DNA of 64,000 bases, from the NCBI RefSeq assembly GCF_013096535.2, contig NZ_CP051265.2:806001-870000 (forward strand), written 5' to 3'. This DNA is from Wolbachia endosymbiont of Diaphorina citri (lineage in GTDB: Bacteria; Pseudomonadota; Alphaproteobacteria; Rickettsiales; Anaplasmataceae). A model generated the notes under the pieces. That model was not told where the DNA came from. It saw only the letters and a list, made by a program, of their open reading frames with translations, and made no database searches. This document shows positions 1 to 9,621 of the stretch, one piece after another. Position numbers and translations under genes: made by a program. Each line of letters opens with the position of its first letter. The stretch's first letter is position 1.

Positions 1-1049
1 TGTATTTTTTCTACTGCTTCTTCAAAATTATTAATATTTATATTTGTTAACAAAATCCAGTTTATGGGCTCTTCGCCAAATGGGGGATATCTTTCTATAA
101 CATAGACAGCATTTAAATTTAAATTAGGAAGTTTTTGGGTTTTACGTCTAGCGTTGTTTTTTGATGCATTCATCACAAAGTTACTAAACTTTACTTCTAA
201 AACTGTTGTTCTTTGAGGTTTTTTATCGCGAGCAGGAATACTCACTTGAATTTCTCCTTGACAAGACATGCGATTCATCAAATCCCACAATCTTTCACCA
301 CCTTTTTCAGAATAAGTCGACTTCTTGTTTACTGTTCTGTTTTGATTTCCTCTTACTACAAAAAGAGATTGATTAGTGGAAGCAACTTCAAATAAATCAT
401 AAATATCTGCTTCTCTATCACAAACGGTAACTACCTTAACATCCTTTAATCCAGGATGTTTAGTAGAGTCTTTAAGTGATGCTATCCACCGTATGCTTTC
501 TTTCTCTTCTATGGGAAGAGCAGTATTATGGCTTCTTCTTTTCAACTCCTTTAGGTCTTCAGTTAAGGAAGGTCTAGTACTAATTTTTTGATCCAATAAT
601 CCTATAGGTAGTCCTTCTGTTGTAACTGCAAACGTTGTATGCATCACTAATCCATGGGTTTTAAAATTAGTTGTTTTAGATGTTAATCTTGCTGCTATAA
701 TCCCTAATCCTTCGGTCTTTTTATGATTTTTATATGAAATATAACTCGTATCCTGGATAGCTAAGATAGTTGAGTATTCTTTAGCTCTTTCAACAGTTTT
801 AATTATATGACTGTCTAATATTTTTCTTTCAGAAATGGCATCGTTTTGGAAAAATCTATAAGCTGCTTTACTTTGATGCCAATCTTCACAAGCTTGATTT
901 ATTGAACGCTCAGGCGATTCAGCAAAACTATTAACTATTTTTAGAAGCCTTTTACTTAATCTTATATCACCAAAATTAACAATTCCAAATTCACTTTCTG
1001 CCCATTCGCCAGTTGAGGTATTTATAGTTCTTTTCATCATATATTCCAT
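1..1049 (-). CDS. IS4-family (IS50/Tn5-like) transposase, C-terminus beyond window
   Basis: This is the first 349 or so residues of the same transposase encoded at 22867-24342. It starts at the ATG complementary to 1047-1049 and reads leftwards off the window. It contains the first two predicted catalytic aspartates, in AIQDT and VCDREAD; the glutamate of the YREK motif would lie just past the window edge. The enzyme would act as a DDE cut-and-paste transposase on its own terminal repeats. No frameshift is visible in the part present, so the copy may be intact. Confidence 0.9.
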   Translation of the reverse strand, partial: MEYMMKRTINTSTGEWAESEFGIVNFGDIRLSKRLLKIVNSFAESPERSINQACEDWHQSKAAYRFFQNDAISERKILDSHIIKTVERAKEYSTILAIQDTSYISYKNHKKTEGLGIIAARLTSKTTNFKTHGLVMHTTFAVTTEGLPIGLLDQKISTRPSLTEDLKELKRRSHNTALPIEEKESIRWIASLKDSTKHPGLKDVKVVTVCDREADIYDLFEVASTNQSLFVVRGNQNRTVNKKSTYSEKGGERLWDLMNRMSCQGEIQVSIPARDKKPQRTTVLEVKFSNFVMNASKNNARRKTQKLPNLNLNAVYVIERYPPFGEEPINWILLTNININNFEEAVEKI

Positions 1050-1138
1050 TTTTAGACCATAGATCTATTTATAATAGAAAGTTGAATTAGTAAAATAGCA
1101 GCTTTTTCTCCATTTTTAGATTTATGGGTAATAGTAAG
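1..1138 (-). mobile_element. IS50-like (IS4 family) insertion sequence, partial copy at window edge
   Basis: By eye, these 1138 bases match positions 23294-24431 of the complete copy further along the window, at a constant offset of 23293, and the match stops exactly at the element's right end. The terminal repeat (TGGGTAATAGTAAG on the plus strand) lies at 1125-1138. The element has landed inside comEC, which resumes at 1139. By analogy with the complete copy, a 9-bp target duplication would be the bases at 1139-1147, but the other flank lies outside the window. The apparent identity suggests recent transposition. Confidence 0.92.
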
Positions 1139-2510
1139 GTTCCATGAGAGGCGTTATAATCCACTGAGTACCTAAAGGAATCAATAAAACATAGATTATT
1201 CCAAGTGGAATAATAATGAGTGTAACTATTGGTATAGCAATCAAATTTGTGATAATGCCACTGATTGAAAAATAGTTAAAATTGTATATTGTGTACGGAA
1301 CAGTTGCTAAACTTGCTATGACTGAGCTGATCATTATCGACACAAAATATTTTATTATTTTTATTTTGAATAACTTATTAGCATTGATCTGATAGCTGGC
1401 AACTAGTGCCAAAACAGCAGAAAATGACATTTGAAAACCTGGCTTTAAGATTGCTTCTGGCTCCACTATGAGTATCACCGAAGCAGCAAACGCAATTGCT
1501 ATTAATCCTCGATATTTCCTTTCTATGATTATTGCAATAAGTACCAAGATCACCATGATGTAGGCACGCTGAGCAGAAATTTGCATACCGGTAATCAACA
1601 AATAAAAGGTAGTTGGCAAGATAGTAAAGAATGCAGATATTTTTTTAGTGTTATATTTAAGAGTCAAAGTTTCAGATATTGCAAATAAATTACGGAATAC
1701 TATAAAAAATAGACCAGCAACAAACGATAAATGTAAACCAGATATAGCGAATAAATGTGCTATACCTGAATCTCGTATCGCATTCATAGTTTTTTGATCT
1801 ATCCCGTCTTTTTTGCCAATTAATAATGCAGAGATTATGTCCGCGTGTGGCTTTTTGGTATTTTGCTGTAGGTTTTCATAGATATATTGACGGAAAGATT
1901 CTATATACTCTTGAAATTTTCTTGCTTCAGCCTTTTTGTACAGGACTATTTTGCTTGTTGCAAAGCCTGTTGCACTTATTTTCTGATAATATGCTATTCT
2001 TGCAAAATCATATGCATATTCCGAAGGCGCAATTTTTGGAGGAAAGAGTTTTGCTGATAATTTTACTTGATCCCCTATTTTAATGCCTTCTTCCGCTTTG
2101 GTTCTAACTGATATTCTGATGTTATCCAGCTTGAACTTCGTGTTTTTTATTTCATAAAGCAAAAATTGCTCATAGGAGCCCTTGTTATTAATATCCTTCA
2201 CTGTAGCAACAATATCTTTCACATACCTTTCCTTATCAAGAATGTGAGTATTAACTGAATCTGTTCTGAATTTGCTGGCTGTAAATCCTATGAGCACTGC
2301 AATTAAAGAAATGCATAATATTGCGTATTTCCTGTATAATATTGCAATCAGAATTAGTATAGGTGAAAGCAAGAGAAAAATAGATATATAGCTTGGTTCA
2401 AAACTTAGGGAAAAATAGGTTAAGATCCCTATACACTGAAAAATAGGAACCCAAAGTATCAAGTTATATTTTTCATTGCACAGATTGTTATGTATATAAT
2501 TTACTATCAT
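1122..2510 (-). pseudogene. comEC: ComEC/Rec2 competence-family membrane protein, truncated by IS
   Basis: The reading frame gives 462 residues, of which about 457 are native and the last few (YYYP-type codons) are read from the inserted element. It contains several hydrophobic segments and the ComEC/Rec2 core signature DSGIAHLFAISGLHLSF, followed by a membrane domain with AQRAYIM. ComEC forms the inner-membrane channel for single-stranded DNA during uptake, and full-length members commonly run to around 700 residues with further membrane segments and often a C-terminal metallo-beta-lactamase-like domain. Here everything after TPLMEP is cut off by the element at 1-1138. The remaining 3' part should lie beyond the left window edge. 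The gene is probably non-functional in this strain. Confidence 0.85.
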
Positions 2511-2584
2511 GTTAAGAAAAGTTAATAGATATATAAATATATGTAATAGTGTGATTTTATTCTTTTATTTATTATTATTACGCA

Positions 2585-2590
2585 TATAAT
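2585..2590 (+). promoter_or_regulatory. Probable -10 box of the initiator tRNA promoter
   Basis: A perfect TATAAT lies 16 bases before the first base of the tRNA, which is the right distance for a start point a few bases upstream of the mature 5' end. The matching -35 region is weak and AT-rich. No other gene in the plus direction would use it. Confidence 0.45.
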
Positions 2591-2606
2591 AATAAATAAG
2601 CAACGA

Positions 2607-2683
<77 letters not shown>

Positions 2684-2690
2684 TCTTTCA

Positions 2691-2955
2691 ATTGTACAAA
2701 CATCGCGATTTCTCTTATTATAATAGCAAGGGTATTTCTGACTCAAAGCTTGTTTTTGACCTGTAGGCTCAATCGCAACATTCAATAAAAAACTCAGGGT
2801 ATTTATTGACGAAATTATAGCGGCTGCATGTCTTTTAATTTTTTCTATATTTAGCCAAATCGCACTTGTTAGCACATTATCAATTTAAATTATTAAAACT
2901 CGCTACTCGGGACTTCTTTTGCCTTTTTTCTATTTGGTTAGATAATTTTATAAAT
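2691..2955 (+). repeat. Dispersed intergenic repeat, copy A
   Basis: This segment shares blocks with 13451-13755, 34187-34465 and, inverted, 25340-25580. Shared blocks include AGCGGCTGCATGTCTTTT, AGCCAAATCGC, AGCACATTA, a run reading AATTTAAATTATTA and TTCTTTTGCC followed by a T-run. This copy is the most divergent of the plus-oriented ones and lies right after the tRNA. An open frame exists on the minus strand (2669-2875), but it is not kept in the other copies, so I do not call it a gene. Confidence 0.7.
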
Positions 2956-2975
2956 TAATGAAGATATTCATAATA

Positions 2976-3004
2976 TTGATTTTTTATCACAACAATGCTA
3001 TAAT
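2976..3004 (+). promoter_or_regulatory. Sigma-70-type promoter upstream of the 3038 gene
   Basis: TTGATT at 2976-2981 is followed by a 17-base spacer and a perfect TATAAT at 2999-3004. The gene's ribosome binding site (GTGAGGTG) and ATG at 3038 follow about 30 bases later. Confidence 0.6.
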
Positions 3005-3037
3005 TAAGCTAATATTACTTTTAGTGAGGTGTGAGCA

Positions 3038-3716
3038 ATGGTTGATGTAGCTTTTATTGGCGTAAATACAGTTATTGATAACGGATACAGAAGAAAAATA
3101 AAACTCGTTATGTCAGGATTATTTTTAGCTGTGTCAGAAGCAACTGCTATCTGGTTTATCTTTCCTGGATCGCAAAATGTACTTGCTCCATTCTTGCTTC
3201 CAGCTATATTCCTTCTCTTGACTCTGTCTATGGGATATTATACGTTTCTTTTTGGTTGTGAGAAAAAATCTGTAGTAGAAAATGTTCTAGGTATGGTTGA
3301 ACCTGCTGAGTCAGTTAAGAGAGTGCGTTGCCAAGACGAGATCGAATCTTTGCTAGCAAAAACAAGAGATATCACAAAAAATAAGTTTTGTAATACTGAT
3401 TAATCTTTGTTTTGAGGATCGTATCAAAGCGCACAAACTTGCTTTATACGTAAAAGACATTGATGATATTGCATCTTTAATAAAGAATGAGGATCTTTTA
3501 AGTCACTTTGATCAATTTTTTACCATAACTGAAGTAAGCAATAAGAATAGTAGAAATGAGCTAATTAATCGCGCAAGAATATATAGAACAATAAGTGAAA
3601 AACCTAAAAATGAAATACAAAGTTTTTTAGCTAATCAAAAAGAGAGTCTTTCGTATGAAATAACGTCACCTAAAATTGACAACTTTTTGCTACAGGCTGG
3701 TATGGTAACTGTTTAA
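3038..3716 (+). pseudogene. Unknown small membrane protein, probably frameshifted
   Basis: The first frame (3038-3403) encodes 121 residues with two hydrophobic segments at about residues 24-42 and 47-68 and a charged tail. It has a good promoter and a clear GAGGTG ribosome binding site, so it is likely transcribed and translated. A second frame, open from about 3399 to the TAA at 3714-3716, encodes about 105 more residues (INLCFEDRIKAHKLALYVKD onward) with no credible start of its own and normal codon use. The simplest reading is one gene of about 225 codons with a single frameshift near 3395-3403. Alternatively the 121-residue protein is the whole product. I do not recognise the family. Confidence 0.55.
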
Positions 3717-3741
3717 ACTAGCAAAAGTTCAATGCGTGTAG

Positions 3742-4335
3742 CTAAGTTTTTGCAATATCAATAATTTCATTTTGTACGTGATTATCACTTTTTGTTTCAA
3801 TTTTAGTAATAACACTGCACCTTTTGGGTTCTTTTTTAGCTATTTCTTGAAATCCTTCTCGAACTTTATTATAAAAATTAACGTTCATCTCTTCATATTT
3901 ATTTTTGTCTTTTGCTCTGCTGAGTCCAACTTGAACATCAATATCTAAAATAAATGTGATATCTGGATATTTAATTTCCACTAATTTGTGTAAGTCTCTT
4001 ATTAGACTTAAGTCAACACCTAGTCCATACCCTTGATACGCAACAGTTGAGTCAATAAACCGATCACAAATCACTATTTTCCCTTCTAAAAGAGCTGGCA
4101 ATATTAATTTTTTCATATGTTCGTGCCTCATCGAGATAAGCAGCAAGAGTTCAGAAATAGGATCAATATTATCCTTAAGTAGTAATCCTCTTATTTTTTC
4201 TGCAAAATCAGTACCACCTGGTTCTCTAGTCAATACGACATTATTTTCACCGTGAATTTGCTTGAAATAATTTGCAAGTAACTCAGACTGTGTTGTTTTA
4301 CCAGAACCATCTATTCCTTCAAAGGTTATGAACAT
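3742..4335 (-). CDS. tmk: Thymidylate kinase
   Basis: This 197-residue protein phosphorylates dTMP to dTDP with ATP, an essential step towards dTTP. The P-loop GIDGSGKTT is at residues 7-15, TREPGG at 36-41 and the substrate-binding DRFIDSTVAYQGYG at 91-104, which are the standard thymidylate kinase motifs in standard order. The length is normal for the family. It stands alone on the minus strand between the frameshifted 3038 gene and the divergent thioredoxin-like gene. The start ATG is the only sensible one, since the P-loop begins within seven residues. Confidence 0.95.
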   Translation of the reverse strand: MFITFEGIDGSGKTTQSELLANYFKQIHGENNVVLTREPGGTDFAEKIRGLLLKDNIDPISELLLLISMRHEHMKKLILPALLEGKIVICDRFIDSTVAYQGYGLGVDLSLIRDLHKLVEIKYPDITFILDIDVQVGLSRAKDKNKYEEMNVNFYNKVREGFQEIAKKEPKRCSVITKIETKSDNHVQNEIIDIAKT

Positions 4336-4437
4336 AAATTTTATAATTACAATGCTAAATGCAAACAGTTTACATAGAAACCATTTGACATTTAAGCAAT
4401 AAGATCATAAATTATGGTATACAATTCTCTATGAGCT

Positions 4438-5010
4438 ATGGTTACGCTAGACACTCCTAAGATAAATTTAGACTTTACTGCAAAGAATTTCAATCTCCTG
4501 GGAGTGGATAACAAATATTATACATTAAGTGACTGCTATGGGGAAAATGGTTTCATTGTAATGTTTATATGCAATCACTGTCCTTACGTTCAATCAATTA
4601 TTAGCAATCTAGTAAGCGATGTTAATTTGTTAAAAAAAGATTATCAGGTAAACACCGTTGCAATCATGCCAAATGATGTAAATGAGTACCCAGAAGACTC
4701 CTTTGAAAACATGATTAATTTTGCCAAGGAAAATAAGTTTACATTTCCATATTTGATTGACAATAACCAAGAAGTAGCTAAAGAGTATGGTGCTGTTTGT
4801 ACCCCTGATTTTTTTGGCTTTAATTCCAAACTAGCCCTCTGCTATCGCGGGCGTTTTAACAACACAAAAAAAGAGAAAGTTCAAAATTACGAAGCAGGAA
4901 GTAGTGATTTATTTCAAGCCATGAAATTTATTGCAGAAACTAGCAATCCTCCAGTTGACCAAAAATCAAGCATTGGTTGTTCAATAAAATGGTCTAATTC
5001 TACAGGTTGA
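4438..5010 (+). CDS. Thioredoxin/AhpC-TSA-like redox protein
   Basis: This 190-residue protein has a peroxiredoxin-like fold signature: CNHCPYVQ near residue 45, MPNDVNEYPEDSFENM, PYLIDNNQEVAKEYGAVCTPDFF and YRGRFNN. This pattern fits the thioredoxin-fold family usually named thioredoxin family protein, of unproven substrate. The CxxC pair and the later CTP cysteine could take part in thiol-disulfide chemistry. There is no signal peptide, so it should be cytosolic. Its stop overlaps the region just before the KefB-like gene, so the two are probably co-transcribed. Confidence 0.8.
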   Translation: MVTLDTPKINLDFTAKNFNLLGVDNKYYTLSDCYGENGFIVMFICNHCPYVQSIISNLVSDVNLLKKDYQVNTVAIMPNDVNEYPEDSFENMINFAKENKFTFPYLIDNNQEVAKEYGAVCTPDFFGFNSKLALCYRGRFNNTKKEKVQNYEAGSSDLFQAMKFIAETSNPPVDQKSSIGCSIKWSNSTG

Positions 5011-5015
5011 ATATT

Positions 5016-6734
5016 ATGCACAGCGGCTCTCAGCATTTGTTTGATATTATAATTTTACTCTCTGCTGCTGTGTTTATAGTCATAGCGTTTTGGAAAATGA
5101 ATATTAGTCCAGTGCTTGGTTACTTTGTTGCAGGTGCGTTGATTGGTTCTCATGGGTTTAATCTGATAAATTCAGCTGAAGTAATGGATAACTTCGCAGA
5201 ATTTGGAGTAGTTTTCCTGTTGTTTATTATAGGTCTCGAATTGACATTTGAACGCCTCATTGCCATGCGTAGGCATGTGTTTGGGTTTGGTTCTCTCCAA
5301 GTTATAGTTACTATGATAGCAATATGGTGCATTGCTCTCGCCTTTGGAGTGAGCATAAACATGGCAGCAGTTATTGGTGGTGGGCTTGCACTATCTTCAA
5401 CAGCAATAGTGTTGCAGGTTCTGCAAGAAAAGGGCTCTCAAGCAAGCCAAGTTGGCAGATTGTCAATAGCAGTGCTACTAATGCAGGACTTTGCAGTGGT
5501 ACCTCTAATAGTACTAGTGCCCCTGCTTACTGGCAATTCTGAACACAGCTTAATAAGCTCGTTGGCAGGCTCATTAGTGCAAGCAGCTATTGCATTGGTG
5601 TTGATATTTGTAACTGGTAGGTTATTACTGAGGCCATTGTTTTCGGTTATTGCCAAAATGGAGAGTAATGAAATCTTTATATCAACAACACTTCTGATAA
5701 TATTAGGATCAGCATTTATTACTGAACAATTTCATTTATCAATGGCATTAGGCGCATTTGTTGCTGGGTTACTAGTTGCAGAAACAGAACACAGGAATTC
5801 GGTAGAACATGCAGTATTGCCATTTAAAGACTTATTTCTTGGTTTATTCTTTATGACTGTTGGCATGTCTATTGATATTGACCTTTTACTCAATAAGTTA
5901 CCACTCGTTACTTTATTATCAATTATCCTTATCGTTTTAAAGACATCCATTATATATACATTGTGTAGATTTTTTGGATTTAGAAGTGCACCTGCAATAC
6001 AAGCTGGATTACTGCTTGCACAAGGCGGTGAATTTGCATTTATTTTATTCCGTTTAGCAGATGAATTAGATGTACTATCAAGTGAAATCGCTCAAGTGCT
6101 TATGATGGTAACTACAGTAACTATGGCTTTTACTCCTCTTTTATCGGGAATTGGAGACTGGATAGCAAATTCATTTAGCACTGAAAAAATAATACTAGAC
6201 GATGAAGCAATCGAAACAGACACACAAGACCTTTATAATCACGTAATAGTTGCTGGGTTTGGTAGAGTGGGATATATGGTAACAAAAATGCTTACTGCAG
6301 AGCATTTAAGTTATGTTATTGTAGATATTCAATCAAAAATAGTAAAAGAAGGAAAAAATGACAGTTTTCCTATATATCTTGGAGATGCTACAAGATATGA
6401 AATTTTAAAATCAGTAGGAATAGAAAGAGCTCAAGCTCTTGTGGTTTCGATAAAGAACGAAGTTACTATAAAGAAAATAGTTTCTCTAGTTGCAGCAAAT
6501 TTTCCGCATGTAAATATTATAATACGTTTGCCAGATTTGAATAATGTGGAGGTTTATAAAGATCTAGGGGCTAGTAAAATTATTCCCGAAACATCTGAAA
6601 TTGGATTGCAGCTAGGTGGAGCAGCATTAAGTTTAAGTGGAATTAGCGAAAGTGGAGTTACATCTTTAAAAGGTAAATTTAGAAAAGGCAACTACAGTAT
6701 GTTAAAAGAACTTGGTAATGATAAAGATGAATAG
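5016..6734 (+). CDS. KefB/CPA2-type cation:proton antiporter with TrkA-N domain
   Basis: The protein has about 12 hydrophobic segments in residues 1-385, including GALIGSHGFNLI, EFGVVFLLFIIGLEL and LLAQGGEFAFILFRLA, which are typical of monovalent cation:proton antiporter-2 proteins. A cytosolic Rossmann domain follows (VIVAGFGRVGYMVTKML), matching a TrkA-N nucleotide-binding regulator. The likely role is K+ or Na+ efflux in exchange for protons at the inner membrane, gated by nucleotide or thiol ligands. I chose the ATG at 5016 (572 residues); a TTG at 5007 is in frame and overlaps the stop of the preceding gene. There is no clear KefC-type glutathione motif, so I give no symbol. Confidence 0.88.
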   Translation: MHSGSQHLFDIIILLSAAVFIVIAFWKMNISPVLGYFVAGALIGSHGFNLINSAEVMDNFAEFGVVFLLFIIGLELTFERLIAMRRHVFGFGSLQVIVTMIAIWCIALAFGVSINMAAVIGGGLALSSTAIVLQVLQEKGSQASQVGRLSIAVLLMQDFAVVPLIVLVPLLTGNSEHSLISSLAGSLVQAAIALVLIFVTGRLLLRPLFSVIAKMESNEIFISTTLLIILGSAFITEQFHLSMALGAFVAGLLVAETEHRNSVEHAVLPFKDLFLGLFFMTVGMSIDIDLLLNKLPLVTLLSIILIVLKTSIIYTLCRFFGFRSAPAIQAGLLLAQGGEFAFILFRLADELDVLSSEIAQVLMMVTTVTMAFTPLLSGIGDWIANSFSTEKIILDDEAIETDTQDLYNHVIVAGFGRVGYMVTKMLTAEHLSYVIVDIQSKIVKEGKNDSFPIYLGDATRYEILKSVGIERAQALVVSIKNEVTIKKIVSLVAANFPHVNIIIRLPDLNNVEVYKDLGASKIIPETSEIGLQLGGAALSLSGISESGVTSLKGKFRKGNYSMLKELGNDKDE

Positions 6735-6826
6735 CCCTATATCACTTTAATTAGTGACCAGAAAAAACACATTTAATTAAACAACTGTACTCTCTAGAAA
6801 GGTGAAAAATTGACCTTATTGTAACT

Positions 6827-7987
6827 ATGAACAAAATAATCATAAAAAAATTTGGTGGGACTTCACTAACTGACTTAAATCGAGTTGCAAACCTGATAAA
6901 AAATGATATTGAGAAAGGTTGTAATGTAATCGCTGTTGTATCTGCTGCTGCAGGATTCACTGACCAAATGGCTTTTCAAGCTAGGCAAATTTCAAATTTA
7001 AATTGTAGACAAGAGTTATCAGAGTATGATGTTCTCCTTTCAGCAGGAGAACAGATCTCTTGCGCATTATTAGCTATCACTCTTCAATCTATCGGAGTTA
7101 ATGCTAAATCATGGCTCGCCTGGCAGTTACCAATTGTAACGGATAATTTTTATTCTGAGTCTAAAATAAAAAAGATAAAAATTGACCATGTAAAAAGATC
7201 TTTTGCTGAGGGTTATACTGCTGCAATCATTGCTGGTTTTCAGGGTATACACGATGATAGAATCACTACTTTTGGTAGAGGAGGATCTGATATCTCAGCA
7301 ATTGCCTTTGCTGTAGTCTTTGGTATTAGGACTTGTGAAATTTTTACTGATATTGACGGAATATATACAGCAGACCCAAAAATTGTTCCAAGGGCACGCA
7401 AGCTTAAATCTATCTCTTACAATGAAATATTGGAGATGTCGTCATCTGGTGCTAAAATATTGCATAATCGTTCAGTACAACTTGCAATGAAGCATAATAT
7501 TAAGGTGCAGGTGTTATCCACTTTTGAGGAAGTAGAAGGCACTACAGTACTACACGAAAAAGATGTACTGGAAAGATACTTAATTACTGGAATAACTTAT
7601 AGCACTCACGAAGCTCTTGCAACTTTTACTAACTTTGCAAATACTCTGGATACTTTAAGAGATATAGCAGGAGCAAACGTTAAAGTTGACATGATACATG
7701 GGTCAAGCTTTTTGATTTCTAAATTTGATGTTGATTTAATGAAAAAGTTATTGAACAAAAATGAAAATTATGTCGTAAACAATAATATAGCTAAAATTTC
7801 AATAATTGGTATTGGTGTTATGTCTAACACTGAAGTGATGTACCGCACACTCAAGGTTTTAAGCGAAAAAAAGATAGAAATACTTGCTGTCACAATGTCC
7901 GAAATCAAGATCAGTATAGTTGTTCAAAAAAAACACGCTGAGGCTTTAATTAGAGATTTACATACCGAATATGAGCTTGATGTATGA
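6827..7987 (+). CDS. lysC: Aspartate kinase
   Basis: This 386-residue enzyme makes aspartyl phosphate, the first step of the aspartate family pathway. The N-terminal KKFGGTS is at residues 7-13, TFGRGGSDISAIA and EIFTDIDGIYTADP form the nucleotide and substrate site, and the last 130 residues read as ACT-type regulatory repeats. In an organism with a reduced amino acid repertoire the main use is probably diaminopimelate for lipid II, in line with dapA at 58772. It is slightly short against the usual 400 or more residues. An ATG with NKIIIKKFGG right behind it fixes the start. Confidence 0.93.
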   Translation: MNKIIIKKFGGTSLTDLNRVANLIKNDIEKGCNVIAVVSAAAGFTDQMAFQARQISNLNCRQELSEYDVLLSAGEQISCALLAITLQSIGVNAKSWLAWQLPIVTDNFYSESKIKKIKIDHVKRSFAEGYTAAIIAGFQGIHDDRITTFGRGGSDISAIAFAVVFGIRTCEIFTDIDGIYTADPKIVPRARKLKSISYNEILEMSSSGAKILHNRSVQLAMKHNIKVQVLSTFEEVEGTTVLHEKDVLERYLITGITYSTHEALATFTNFANTLDTLRDIAGANVKVDMIHGSSFLISKFDVDLMKKLLNKNENYVVNNNIAKISIIGIGVMSNTEVMYRTLKVLSEKKIEILAVTMSEIKISIVVQKKHAEALIRDLHTEYELDV

Positions 7988-8002
7988 CAGCACGCTTGAA
8001 AT

Positions 8003-9082
8003 TTATTTACTTGATAATTCAAAAAACTTGAAAGAGCAAAGATAGTTATTGAAATTATCTTGATTTACATCGGTTATCCAAGTTTGACATTGAATGCTTA
8101 ACACCTCCTCCATTAACACCTTTCTGTAATCTTTATCCAGATGCGACATTATATCGTCAAGCAGAAGAAGAGGTGCTTTATTGTAATGAATACACCTTGC
8201 TTTTACACTAGATAAGATGATAGAAAGCAGTAATAGCTTTTGCTCTCCAGTAGAACAAAGATTTATTGGCATGTCCCCTTTTTGGCAAAAAACCCAAAAA
8301 TTATCATTATGTACAGAAAAGGTTACTCTACCAGTTAATGAGTCTTTTTCTCTGTTTTCCTTTAGACGATTCTGAAAATATTCTGCAGTATCGTTCAAAG
8401 TTAGCTGACTGCTAAATTTCAAACTTGCCTTTGGAAAAAACTCACAAGAATGGTTATCAATTGTGTCTTGTAATATCTTTAAAACAGATGATCGCATACG
8501 TAAAATATTAATTGCATTGGTAGCCATTACGGTTTCAAGACTAGAGAGCCAACTTTCGTCCAAAATATTCTCTCTAAGCAATTTACTTCGCTCATGTTTA
8601 GCTTTTCTATATTGCATGTAGCAATAGGTGTAATTTTCTTCAAATAGTGAAACTATACGGTCTAAAAACTTTAACCTGTCGCTTGGAGAATTAAGAAGAA
8701 TATAGTCCATTTGTGGAATTAGCCATATTACATTAGATATTCTATACAAAGATGAGTAGTTTGACTGCGTTTTCCCATCAATTTGTATTAATTTCTTATT
8801 AAAATTCTTTCCTATACCAATTGATCTAAGCTCTGCGCCATTAAAAAAATCATAGTACACTACCCAATCTTCATTGCTGAGTCTATTTTGCATCTCACTG
8901 ATTTTTGCTTTTTTCATTCCGTTGCTTTTAGCAAGCAATGAGATTGCTTCAAGTATATTAGTTTTACCAATACCATTTTGACCAGTTATTACAACCGATC
9001 TATCGTCTAAATCCAGTTCGAAATTTGAATGACTACGGAAATTATGTAATTTCAATTTTTTTATATAGCAATGGGTAGCCAT
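8003..9082 (-). CDS. recF: DNA replication/repair protein RecF
   Basis: This 359-residue SMC-like ATPase loads RecA at gaps through RecOR. It starts with the typical KKLKLHNFRSH, has Walker A GQNGIGKTN at residues 34-42, an ABC-type signature region INLCSTGEQKLLLLS and Walker B PLLLLDDIMSHLD. The length is normal. It lies 8 bases downstream of bcp on the same strand, so both are probably on one transcript. In many bacteria recF sits near dnaA and the origin; here it is about 24 kb from the probable origin. Confidence 0.94.
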   Translation of the reverse strand: MATHCYIKKLKLHNFRSHSNFELDLDDRSVVITGQNGIGKTNILEAISLLAKSNGMKKAKISEMQNRLSNEDWVVYYDFFNGAELRSIGIGKNFNKKLIQIDGKTQSNYSSLYRISNVIWLIPQMDYILLNSPSDRLKFLDRIVSLFEENYTYCYMQYRKAKHERSKLLRENILDESWLSSLETVMATNAINILRMRSSVLKILQDTIDNHSCEFFPKASLKFSSQLTLNDTAEYFQNRLKENREKDSLTGRVTFSVHNDNFWVFCQKGDMPINLCSTGEQKLLLLSIILSSVKARCIHYNKAPLLLLDDIMSHLDKDYRKVLMEEVLSIQCQTWITDVNQDNFNNYLCSFKFFELSSK

Positions 9083-9090
9083 TCTTTAAT

Positions 9091-9570
9091 TTATATTCTG
9101 CTTACTTCCTCTAAAACCTCATCAACATGTCCACTCACTTTTACATTTTTCCAAATCTTTACTACTTTACCTTTTTTATCTATTAAAAAAGTAGTACGCT
9201 CTACTCCCATATACTTTTTGCCAAACATACTTTTCTCTACCCAAACACCATACTTTTCCAACATTTCAGCATTTTCATCAGAAACTAAAGAAAATGGCAG
9301 AGAATATTTTGCTTTGAAGTTAGCGTGGCACTTAACGCTATCTTTTGATACACCAATTATCACTGTGTCAAGAGAAGAAAAATTTTCTATATTGTCTCTA
9401 AAGCCTTTTGCCTCCATTGTGCAGCCCGGAGTATCGTCTTTAGGATAAAAATAAAGGACTACATTTTTTTTATCAAAAAATTCACTCAGCGATAAAATTT
9501 CGCCAGAATCTGTTGGCAAACTAAAATCAGGTGCATTATTTCCTACTGTTAATTCCATACTTTGCTCCAT
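9091..9570 (-). CDS. bcp: Thiol peroxidase of the Bcp/PrxQ type
   Basis: Bcp-type peroxiredoxins reduce hydrogen peroxide and organic peroxides with thioredoxin. The protein shows LTVGNNAPDFSLPTDSG, YFYPKDDTPGCTMEAKGFRD with the peroxidatic cysteine in TPGCT, and GVERTTFLIDKKGKV. I start it at MEQSMELTVG (159 residues), close to the family's usual 155. The frame is open up to 9639, but that extension overlaps the start of divergent gshB and has no family similarity. It is followed by recF after 8 bases. Confidence 0.92.
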   Translation of the reverse strand: MEQSMELTVGNNAPDFSLPTDSGEILSLSEFFDKKNVVLYFYPKDDTPGCTMEAKGFRDNIENFSSLDTVIIGVSKDSVKCHANFKAKYSLPFSLVSDENAEMLEKYGVWVEKSMFGKKYMGVERTTFLIDKKGKVVKIWKNVKVSGHVDEVLEEVSRI

Positions 9571-9621
9571 TATTAACACTTTTATGGTACTATAGTATAT
9601 TGTAATAGGAAGGGAGGATAA

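Noticed and set aside
213-395. 60-codon plus-strand frame, also at 23506-23688
   Set aside because: It is antisense to the transposase gene and is repeated only because the IS is repeated.
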